A stretch of 11,734 nucleotides of DNA from an uncultured Campylobacter sp. (lineage in GTDB: Bacteria > Campylobacterota > Campylobacteria > Campylobacterales > Campylobacteraceae): NCBI GenBank assembly GCA_938041615.1, contig CALISV010000058.1, positions 1 to 11,734 of the forward strand. The letters run 5' to 3'. A model generated the notes under the pieces. The model was not told where the DNA came from. It did no database searches and saw only the letters and a list, made by a program, of their open reading frames with translations. The position numbers and the translations under genes were made by a program. Of the stretch, positions 5,807-11,734 are shown piece after piece (position 1 is the stretch's first letter; the number at the start of each line of letters is the position of its first letter).

Positions 5807-7627
5807 TCACGCTTTTAAAAATCTATCCGTACCGTTTTTTACGATATTTGGATCTAGATCGAGTTGCTCGAGGTAGGCGATTACGTATTTTCGGCTCAGA
5901 TTTAGCGCCTCTTTCGCGTTCGTTACGTTTACGAATCCTTGCGCGGCGATGATGGCTTTTAGCTTCGCAAGCGCCTCGTTTAGGGCTTTTGACGTTACGA
6001 AAAGATTATGTGCGAGCCTCGCCACGCGTCCGATGCCGGTTAGCTTTTTTAGCGCGTTATCGCCGCTAACGCGGTCTATCTCAAGCTCGTCGTAGATGTT
6101 ATAGGGTGCCAAAGGGGCTAAATTTCCGCTTTGCAAGATTTCGTAAATTTTCTCCTCGAGCCTGATTTTTAGCTTGCTCATATCGACGCCCGTTTTGGTA
6201 TAGACGCCGTCGTTTTTGGTTATCGCGCCCGCGCTTTCTAGCTCGTCAAGCGCCTTTTGGGCGATGCTTTCGCTAGCCCATGAGAGCTTTAGACTGATGC
6301 TCATAGCCGAAAATACCGCAAATTCGTTCTTTTCTATCATAAATTTGACCGCGCTTTTTATCCGATCGACCGCGCTTAGATCGTAGATATTTAGCGCTTT
6401 TTCATCGACGAATACGTTTGGCGTTTGTTTTGCTATCGCTACGGCCTCCTCGTGATTTAGCCCGAAGCGCTGATAGGCCGAGATGATGCCAAAGCCGTTT
6501 TTATGCGTATCTTTTAGCATCGCAAAGGCGCTTACGAAGTCCTTTTTAAGCAGCGCGTTTAAAAACGAAATTTTGCTTGATTTTTTCATCGGTTCGCTCA
6601 CGGCGTTTAGCACCCTGCCGCCGCCTACGACGCGACCGTTTGCGATGAGCACGAAGGGTTCGCCAAATTTCAAAAACATATCCCTTTCAAATTTAAACGT
6701 CGCAAATATCCCGCCCTCTTTTTCGCTAAGAACCAGCGCTTTTGCGGGCGTGGCCTTTGCCCCGACGCAAAACGTCACATTCTCGCCGTGCGTTAGCTCG
6801 CGCGCAAAAACGATCGCGTCTATCTCGCGAAATCCCCTAAAAAAGCCCTTTTTACTCAGCAATTGGCCTTTTTTTAGATCGTTTAGCTCGATACCCGTCA
6901 AATTTAGCGCCACGCGGCTACTAACTCCCGCGCGGTCGACGAATTTATCGTGGCTCTGCACGCTTCGCACCTGCGCTTCTTTGCCCGCATCATAGTTAAA
7001 GAGCTTCTCGTTTTTGCTCACGCTGCCCTCTATTACGGTGCCCGTGACTACGTTTCCGATACCTTTTAGGCTAAAAACGCGGTCGATGTAATACCTAAAA
7101 ACTCCCTCTTGCTCGCGCTTAGCCGCTTTTAGCGTAAAAAGATAATTTCGCAGCTCGTCTATGCTCGCGCTATCCTTGATACTAACCGGGAAAATCTCTA
7201 AAATTTGCAGATTTTTGTAGTTTTGCGCGGCAGCGTAAATTTCGCTCTTTCGCTGCTCTATTAATTCTGCGCTAGCCAGGTCGCACTTTGTTAGCGCGAC
7301 GATGAGAGAACGAACGCCAAGGATGTTTAAAACCTCCAAATGCTCCAAAGACTGCGGCATAAGCCCGTCGTTTGCCGCCACGACGAAAAGGCACGCGTCA
7401 AATCCGTACGCGCCGCTAATCATCGTTTTGATCAAATTTTCATGTCCCGGCACGTCGATAAATGCGATATTTTCGCCGTTTTTGCTCAAATTTGAAAAGC
7501 TAAGATCGATCGTGATCCCGCGCTTTTGCTCCTCCTCGAGTCTGTCGCCCTCAAAGCCGTTTAGTTCCTTTATCAGCGCCGTTTTGCCGTGGTCGATGTG
7601 CCCGGCCGTTCCTATTATTAAGCTCAT
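5807..7627 (-). CDS. selB: Selenocysteine-specific elongation factor SelB
   Basis: SelB is the cytoplasmic GTPase that carries Sec-tRNA(Sec) to ribosomes paused at a UGA followed by a SECIS hairpin. The 606 residues show an EF-Tu-like GTPase domain: G1 GHIDHGKT (9-16), G2 RGITI (36-40), G3 DVPGH (58-62), G4 TKCD (113-116; SelB proteins often have Thr for the usual Asn), and SIKD as G5. Beta-barrel domains follow to about residue 340, then the winged-helix repeats that bind SECIS RNA. The C-terminal signature RKYVIAYLE (579-587) and TDRFLK (600-605) is typical of the last SelB winged helix and separates it from EF-Tu. Length is normal. The ATG overlaps the selA stop (ATGA), implying coupled translation. 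The obvious substrate mRNA, fdhA, lies downstream on the same strand. Confidence 0.96.
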   Translation of the reverse strand: MSLIIGTAGHIDHGKTALIKELNGFEGDRLEEEQKRGITIDLSFSNLSKNGENIAFIDVPGHENLIKTMISGAYGFDACLFVVAANDGLMPQSLEHLEVLNILGVRSLIVALTKCDLASAELIEQRKSEIYAAAQNYKNLQILEIFPVSIKDSASIDELRNYLFTLKAAKREQEGVFRYYIDRVFSLKGIGNVVTGTVIEGSVSKNEKLFNYDAGKEAQVRSVQSHDKFVDRAGVSSRVALNLTGIELNDLKKGQLLSKKGFFRGFREIDAIVFARELTHGENVTFCVGAKATPAKALVLSEKEGGIFATFKFERDMFLKFGEPFVLIANGRVVGGGRVLNAVSEPMKKSSKISFLNALLKKDFVSAFAMLKDTHKNGFGIISAYQRFGLNHEEAVAIAKQTPNVFVDEKALNIYDLSAVDRIKSAVKFMIEKNEFAVFSAMSISLKLSWASESIAQKALDELESAGAITKNDGVYTKTGVDMSKLKIRLEEKIYEILQSGNLAPLAPYNIYDELEIDRVSGDNALKKLTGIGRVARLAHNLFVTSKALNEALAKLKAIIAAQGFVNVTNAKEALNLSRKYVIAYLEQLDLDPNIVKNGTDRFLKA

Positions 7628-8949
7628 TTTTCATCCGTTTCGTTGATTTTTTCTATCAAATTTTGCACGTCTGCGTCCAGCACGCTACGAAGATCGAGTA
7701 AAAATTTACCCTCCTCTATGCGTCCGATCACGAGATTTTTCCTAAATTTAGCCTCGTTTTCGTTCGCGTTTCCTTTGACGGCTAGCGCGAGGCTAGGTAT
7801 GCGTTTGTTCGGCATAGTGCCGCCGCCTACGAATGTCGTCGTGCGCACGATTTCAAGCGGAGTTTTTAGCTGCGAGTTTATAAAATTTGCCGTGTTTTCA
7901 AGCTCGTCCACGCTTTTATAGAGCTGCTTTACCGTCGTGATAAGCTCAAATTTGCGGTTTGCGTAGGCTTTGACGCTCTCAGCTAAAAGCGAGATGATCA
8001 CCTTATCCACGCGCAGCATTCTTAGCAGCTGATTTTTCTTTAGTTTTGCGATGAGCTCACGTTTACCTAGGATTATGCCGCACTGCACGGAGCCAAAGAG
8101 CTTATCGCCGCTAAAGCTAACGAGTGAAGCGTCTTTTAGATTTTTTAGATTGGGCTCGTTGCGCTCGAGGCCGTAGGGCAGCTCGCCGTAAAATCCGCCG
8201 CCAAGATCAAAATAATCAATGAGATTTCGCTCCCTCGCCAGCGCGCTAAGATCCGGCATCGCTACGTCCTCGCTAAAGCCAACGATATCGAAATTTGACC
8301 TATGCACCTTTAAGATCAGCTTCGAGTTTTCGTTTATCGCGTCCTCGTAGTCGCGCAGGTTGGTTTTATTCGTCGTGCCCACTTCGCGCAGGATCGCGCC
8401 CGAGTTTGCCATGACTTCTGGTACGCGAAAGCTCCCGCCGATCTCGACTAGCTCGCCTCTGCTGATGATGGCTTCGCCGCCTTTTGAGAAGGTATTTAGC
8501 ACCAAAAACACGGCGCTTGCGTTGTTATTTACTATGACGGCGTCCTCAAATCCGAAAAGCTCCGCGAGCAGCCCGCCCACGTAGTCGTAGCGGTTTGAGC
8601 GGCCGCCCTTTTCGACGCTGTACTCTAAATTTGAATACCCCGTGATCACGGGCTGGGCTCGGCGTAAAATTTCAGGATCGATCGCGCTACGGCCGAGATT
8701 CGTGTGGATGATGACGCCTGTTGCGTTTATTAGGCTGCGTAGGCTCAAATTTGACGCCTTTTCGTAGCGAGCGAGCGTATTTTGGACGATAGCGTCAAGC
8801 TCTGGGCAGTTTTGCCCGCCTAAAATTTGAGCGCGCAGGCTTTCTAGCTCGGCCCTAGCGACTTTGGTTAGCAAGCTAACATCAAGCGCGAAAAATCGCT
8901 CATTTTTTATAAATTTATCTATCTGCGGGAGTTTTCGTAGTTCGTTCAA
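7624..8949 (-). CDS. selA: L-seryl-tRNA(Sec) selenium transferase SelA
   Basis: SelA is a PLP enzyme that converts Ser-tRNA(Sec) to Sec-tRNA(Sec) using selenophosphate. The 441 residues contain family signatures: LINATGVIIHTNLGRS (73-88), NLEYSVEKGGRSNRYDYV (107-124), VNNNASAV (140-147), REVGTTNKTN (188-197), the PLP-binding Asp region FDLGGGFYG, and SFSGDKLFG with the probable PLP lysine at K283. Length fits the family (about 440-465). The start is TTG: AGGAG lies 5 nt upstream at 8955-8959, the protein begins MNELRKLPQIDKF as SelA proteins usually do, and no in-frame ATG lies close by. It is the first gene of the selAB operon, behind an extended -10 promoter. selD and selC are absent from the window and must be elsewhere. 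Confidence 0.96.
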   Translation of the reverse strand: MNELRKLPQIDKFIKNERFFALDVSLLTKVARAELESLRAQILGGQNCPELDAIVQNTLARYEKASNLSLRSLINATGVIIHTNLGRSAIDPEILRRAQPVITGYSNLEYSVEKGGRSNRYDYVGGLLAELFGFEDAVIVNNNASAVFLVLNTFSKGGEAIISRGELVEIGGSFRVPEVMANSGAILREVGTTNKTNLRDYEDAINENSKLILKVHRSNFDIVGFSEDVAMPDLSALARERNLIDYFDLGGGFYGELPYGLERNEPNLKNLKDASLVSFSGDKLFGSVQCGIILGKRELIAKLKKNQLLRMLRVDKVIISLLAESVKAYANRKFELITTVKQLYKSVDELENTANFINSQLKTPLEIVRTTTFVGGGTMPNKRIPSLALAVKGNANENEAKFRKNLVIGRIEEGKFLLDLRSVLDADVQNLIEKINETDEK

Positions 8950-8954
8950 ATTCG

Positions 8955-8959
8955 CTCCT
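8955..8959 (-). promoter_or_regulatory. Ribosome-binding site that fixes the TTG start of selA
   Basis: AGGAG on the minus strand is followed by the five bases CGAAT and then TTG. The strong site and ideal spacing support the rare start codon, which may keep SelA and, by coupling, SelB at low levels. Confidence 0.75.
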
Positions 8960-8983
8960 AGTAAATTTGTGTTACCAAGCGCG

Positions 8984-8994
8984 ATTTTAGCATA
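8984..8994 (-). promoter_or_regulatory. Extended -10 promoter of selAB
   Basis: The minus strand reads TATGCTAAAAT, an extended -10 (TG, one base, TAAAAT). The expected transcript start near 8977 gives a leader of about 28 nt to the TTG at 8949. It lies in the 161-bp region shared with the divergent ferredoxin gene. Confidence 0.6.
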
Positions 8995-9065
8995 AATTTG
9001 GATAAATCTAATCTTATTAAAAAAAATAAATGTAAAAATTCAGAGCCTATTAATGCCTTTAGTAT

Positions 9066-9071
9066 TAAAAT
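9066..9071 (+). promoter_or_regulatory. -10 box of the ferredoxin-torD operon
   Basis: TAAAAT in the context TTTAGTATTAAAATG lies 40 bp before the ATG at 9111, with AT-rich sequence upstream. A GGGGAG ribosome site (9099-9104) precedes the start codon. No -35 is evident. Confidence 0.45.
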
Positions 9072-9110
9072 GCGCTCAATTTTGATAACGCGTAGCGCGG
9101 GGAGAAAATC

Positions 9111-10781
9111 ATGAAAGAATTCGGTTTTTACAACGATTTTGACGAAAATTTGATGCTAAACGAGCAGATCGAGATAAACGGCGAAGGTGAGTATCTCGTC
9201 TCAAATTCGCCCAAACTAAAATCAAGCGTCGTAGCGCCGGAGATAAATTTTTATCTAAAAAACACCGCCGACTCGGTGCTAGATAAAGCCAAAAACACGC
9301 TTTTGCTTTATGAGGCAAGAGCTAGCGCCTTTGACCTAGCGCGCGACATCGACTACGAAAAGCCCGTCGGCAAAAACGTCGTGATCGTTAGCAACGGCGG
9401 ACGCGAAAATTTGGCGAATTTGCTTAAGGAAAAAGGCTTTAAAACCATCGAGCTGACGCATTTTGAGATCAAATTTATCTACGGAGCCGCAGGCGAACTA
9501 AGCGTGCTAGTGCTGCGCCCGGACGGCGAGTTTGAGGTAGACTGCGACTTTTTCCTCGTAGAAAACGCGCGCGAATACATGCTAAAACAAAGCGGCTGCT
9601 ACGAGATCGCAGGCAAAAGCGACGAGGAAATCACCGCGCAGCTAGACGCGCAAAGCCCGAAATTTAAATTTAAAAGCCACGTCCACTACGACTCCACGAT
9701 CTGCCAGTACCACGAGCGCAGACACGAGATCTGCGGCAGATGCGTCGAGGCCTGCCCTACGGTAGCGATCCTAAAAGAGGACGAAACCAAGCACCTAGTT
9801 TTCTCTCACATCGACTGCGTAAACTGCGGCGGTTGCGTTAGCGTGTGTCCTAGCGGCGCGCTTGATTACTCGGATATGCCGCGAAACTCTTTTGCCCAGA
9901 TAGCCAAACTCTACCGCGGCAAGATCGCGCTAGTCGTACCCGCAAAGGCAAATTTAGAAAACTTAAGCGTAAATTTACCCGCAAACGTGCTTCCTTTTGC
10001 CGTGAGCGGCGAGAGATTTTTGAGCGAGACGCATCTGCTTACATTGCTTCAAGAAAGCGGCGCTCAGGTCGTGATCTACGAGCAAAATATCGGCAAAGGC
10101 ACCAAAGACGCGGTGGATATTTTAAATCAAATTTACGAGCTCAAATTTAACGAAAAAGCCGTCCTGGTCGCGCAAAACGAGGACAAGCTAAAAAGCGCCC
10201 TATCTCAGGCTAAATTTATCGAGGGCTCACAGCACTCCATCGCCGAGTACGCCATGCCAAAGCGCGAGATTTTCGCCAGACGCCTAGAGTGGCTAGTTGG
10301 AGATCAAAATTTAGGCTCCGTTAGCACCACAGAGCTCATCAGATACGGCCGCGTCGAGATAAATCAAGACACCTGCACGCTGTGCCTAAGCTGCGTGGGA
10401 GCGTGCAACGTCGCCGCCCTGGTCGCGGACAAGAAAACAAACTCCATCGTCTTTAACCCGAGCGTCTGCACCGCGTGCGGATACTGCGAGCTTAGCTGCG
10501 CGGAAAAAGACACGATATTTTTGCGCCCCGGCAAGATCGATCTGGAGTCTAGCTTCTTTACCTTTAGCGAGCTAGCCAGAGACGAGCTTTTCGCCTGTAT
10601 CGAGTGCGGCAAGGAGTTTGCGACCAAAAAGGCCGTCGAAAAGATCGCCGCGATCATGGCGCCTAAATTTAACGGCGACAAAGCCAAGCTAAAGACGCTT
10701 TATTGCTGCTCGGACTGCAAAGCCAAAGTGATGATAAAAGCGCAAATGGATCAAATGAAAGAAGAGGTTTTAAATGGATAA
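9111..10781 (+). CDS. Multi-cluster [4Fe-4S] ferredoxin-like protein next to torD
   Basis: This 556-residue cytoplasmic protein has no signal peptide. Residues 1-190 lack cluster motifs and contain a Rossmann-like stretch (KNVVIVSNGGRENLANLLKEKGF, about 88-110). Cluster motifs come in two pairs: C198/208/211/215 with a widened first gap and C236/239/242/246 followed by Pro; then C422/425/428/432 and C453/456/459/463. Between them, residues 260-400 are cysteine-free with alpha/beta character. The C-terminus carries C496-x2-C499 and C532-C533-x2-C536, resembling a zinc-ribbon pair. It is therefore a probable electron carrier with up to four clusters. Its 8-bp overlap with a TorD-type chaperone gene and its nearness to fdh suggest a role in formate dehydrogenase maturation or redox supply; similar ferredoxin-TorD pairs sit near fdh in related epsilonproteobacteria, as I recall. 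The exact function is not known to me. Confidence 0.85.
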   Translation: MKEFGFYNDFDENLMLNEQIEINGEGEYLVSNSPKLKSSVVAPEINFYLKNTADSVLDKAKNTLLLYEARASAFDLARDIDYEKPVGKNVVIVSNGGRENLANLLKEKGFKTIELTHFEIKFIYGAAGELSVLVLRPDGEFEVDCDFFLVENAREYMLKQSGCYEIAGKSDEEITAQLDAQSPKFKFKSHVHYDSTICQYHERRHEICGRCVEACPTVAILKEDETKHLVFSHIDCVNCGGCVSVCPSGALDYSDMPRNSFAQIAKLYRGKIALVVPAKANLENLSVNLPANVLPFAVSGERFLSETHLLTLLQESGAQVVIYEQNIGKGTKDAVDILNQIYELKFNEKAVLVAQNEDKLKSALSQAKFIEGSQHSIAEYAMPKREIFARRLEWLVGDQNLGSVSTTELIRYGRVEINQDTCTLCLSCVGACNVAALVADKKTNSIVFNPSVCTACGYCELSCAEKDTIFLRPGKIDLESSFFTFSELARDELFACIECGKEFATKKAVEKIAAIMAPKFNGDKAKLKTLYCCSDCKAKVMIKAQMDQMKEEVLNG

Positions 10782-11493
10782 TAACTTAACCAAGGCGCGC
10801 GCGTATTTTTACGAGTTTTTGGCCTATCCGCTGTTTTTTCACGAGCACGGCGGTAAATTTGACCGCTGGCGCGAGCAGCTAGCCTACCTAGCGACCAGTC
10901 CGGTTACGCCTCAGAGCGAAGCCGCGTTTGCAAATTTGGCTAAATTTGACTTTGAGAAATTCGCTAGAGAGCAAAACGACGTGCTTTTTGACTTTTCTTA
11001 CTCCAACATCCCGCTAAATGCCTCCTTTTACGAGGACGGGCGCGACGACGGCGCGGCTAGGCTGCGCGTGATCGAGTGCCTGAAGCTAAGCCCGTACCGC
11101 AGAGACAAAGACGCCTGCAAGGACAGCGAGGACTACGTCGGATTTATATTTTTAGCCACGGCGACCTTTTTGCGCGACGAAATAGCGGGCGCGGCAAATA
11201 TCAGCAGCAAGCTATTTACGGACGTTACGAATAAATTTATCGACGAATTTATCAAATTTTTATCTGCTCACAAAAATGCCGACTTTTTCGCCTCTTACGC
11301 GGTTATCTTGCGCGATTTTATCGAGCTTGAGCGCGCGGTGCTAGGCGTAGAAGCCCCTCCTGCGCCGATCGGCGACAGCGCGGCGGTAGCCTCGATGAAA
11401 AAAGAGCCGTTTCAAAGCAAGATGCCTACGGCTAAAACCAAACTCCGCTGGGAGGAGTTCTCGCCCGTCATCTCGCAAGAATTTGACGACTGA
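10774..11493 (+). CDS. TorD/DmsD-family molybdoenzyme chaperone
   Basis: The 239-residue cytoplasmic protein is mostly helical, with no signal or membrane segment. TorD-family features seen are the N-terminal helix ARAYFYEFLAYPLFF (8-22), the central IPLNASFYEDGRDDGAARL (79-97; family form 'P..aS.Y.dG'), and DSEDYVGFIFLATATFL (117-133), corresponding to the family's E-x-x-D-H-I-G-x-x-L segment with Tyr in place of His. Such chaperones bind Tat signal peptides and hold molybdoenzymes until cofactor is inserted. The likely client is FdhA, the only Tat molybdoenzyme visible here, though this is inference. The ATG lies inside the end of the ferredoxin gene (8-bp overlap) with AGAGG upstream, so the two are translated together. 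The tail after residue 190 is Pro/Lys-rich and probably flexible. A hairpin terminator follows 13 nt after the stop. Confidence 0.85.
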   Translation: MDNNLTKARAYFYEFLAYPLFFHEHGGKFDRWREQLAYLATSPVTPQSEAAFANLAKFDFEKFAREQNDVLFDFSYSNIPLNASFYEDGRDDGAARLRVIECLKLSPYRRDKDACKDSEDYVGFIFLATATFLRDEIAGAANISSKLFTDVTNKFIDEFIKFLSAHKNADFFASYAVILRDFIELERAVLGVEAPPAPIGDSAAVASMKKEPFQSKMPTAKTKLRWEEFSPVISQEFDD

Positions 11494-11506
11494 GGCTTGC
11501 GCGCTT

Positions 11507-11543
11507 AAATTTGCTTGCTAGGCTCGTGCCGGCAGGCAAATTT
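11507..11543 (+). terminator. Strong hairpin terminator after torD
   Basis: AAATTTGCTTGC (11507-11518) pairs with GCAGGCAAATTT (11532-11543) over 12 bp with one G-U pair, and the loop holds a second stem, GGC (11521-11523) with GCC (11528-11530). It begins 13 nt after the torD stop. The trailing T run is short (it ends ATTTAACTTG). The near-symmetrical stem could work in both directions. Confidence 0.7.
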
Positions 11544-11734
11544 AACTTGCCCGAGTCGCCCGAGCGGCCGTTTTCTCATCAAATTTGCGCTTTAAATTTA
11601 GCCAGATAAACCCGTCCGTTTTCGGCGCGATTTTTTAGCCTCTTTAACCCGCCCAAATTTACTCCAGCATTTTCCAAATTTCCCATCCAATTTCACTCAA
11701 ATTTAACCGCCCTTTGGCTAAGATTTCGCAAATT
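11544..11734. other. No convincing gene at the right edge
   Basis: Stops interrupt the frames on both strands. On the minus strand a 24-codon frame (ICEILAKGRLNLSEIGWEIWKMLE) enters from the right edge and stops at 11659-11661; it could be the C-terminus of an unseen gene, but it is too short to tell. Otherwise the stretch is notable only for repeated AAATTT (starts at 11581, 11594, 11655, 11676 and 11699) and for GCCCGAG twice near 11549-11563. Confidence 0.4.

Noticed and set aside
6483..8584. Plus-strand frames up to 170 codons opposite selB and selA
   Set aside because: Ser/Phe-rich antisense frames, a common by-product of Lys/Glu/Leu-rich genes on the other strand; selA and selB motifs are unambiguous.
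8950..9110. selC (tRNA-Sec) or another RNA gene between selA and the ferredoxin gene
   Set aside because: No cloverleaf, no TTCGA-type T arm and no TCA anticodon arm could be found; the region reads as a divergent promoter.
10364..10687. Minus-strand frame of 107 codons opposite the ferredoxin gene
   Set aside because: It is antisense to the cysteine-motif region, whose frame is well supported.
11579..11686. Minus-strand 35-codon frame beginning MGNLENAGVNLGG
   Set aside because: It has no ribosome site, and its composition is that of AAATTT-rich spacer DNA.
1..11734. CRISPR array, insertion sequence, phage or attachment site
   Set aside because: No regularly spaced repeats, transposase or integrase motifs, or terminal inverted repeats were seen; the content is ordinary metabolic genes in operons.

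Overview
The window looks like a chromosomal segment of a Campylobacter, probably of the higher-GC oral group (rectus/showae/curvus/concisus type). The basis is the Campylobacter-like gene content (periplasmic selenocysteine formate dehydrogenase with a small Tat-target gene beside it, selA-selB followed by a periplasmic thioredoxin-fold gene, an FTR1-type iron permease), the great abundance of the hexamer AAATTT, and promoters made of TAAAAT/TATAAT-like -10 boxes without a clear -35. The genus assignment is inference from remembered gene families; no search was run.

Layout. Positions 1-753 (minus) hold the N-terminal 251 residues of an exported FTR1-family iron permease that runs off the left edge. 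Positions 953-4705 (minus) hold a formate dehydrogenase operon in the order small Tat protein, fdhA, fdhB, closed by a hairpin terminator at 921-949. fdhA is one gene of 986 codons interrupted in frame by UGA codon 178, which is read as selenocysteine; a SECIS-like hairpin starts 13 nt after the UGA. A 334-bp AT-rich intergenic region (4706-5039) precedes the operon. Positions 5040-5747 (minus) encode a DsbC/DsbG-like periplasmic protein with a CPYC active site and apparently its own TATAAT promoter. Positions 5807-8949 (minus) encode SelB and SelA, translationally coupled by an ATGA overlap; selA starts at TTG. A 161-bp divergent region (8950-9110) separates these from a plus-strand pair: a 556-residue multi-cluster ferredoxin-like protein and an overlapping TorD-family chaperone, followed by a strong hairpin at 11507-11543. 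The last 190 bp show no convincing gene.

How the genes fit together. SelA charges Ser-tRNA(Sec) with selenium and SelB delivers it to the UGA of fdhA, so the selenoenzyme and two of the four bacterial selenocysteine factors lie side by side; selC and selD are not here. FdhA and the small protein carry twin-arginine signals. The TorD-like protein is the likely cytoplasmic chaperone for a molybdo/tungsto-enzyme such as FdhA, and the polyferredoxin is probably an accessory electron-transfer or maturation partner. FdhB takes electrons from FdhA, but no fdhC (membrane cytochrome b) follows; the operon ends at a terminator right after fdhB.

The most interesting points are the recoded fdhA with its SECIS-like hairpin, the clustering of selenocysteine machinery with its substrate and a disulfide-handling protein, the missing fdhC, the unusual cysteine layout of the ferredoxin-like protein, and phased repeats upstream of the fdh operon.
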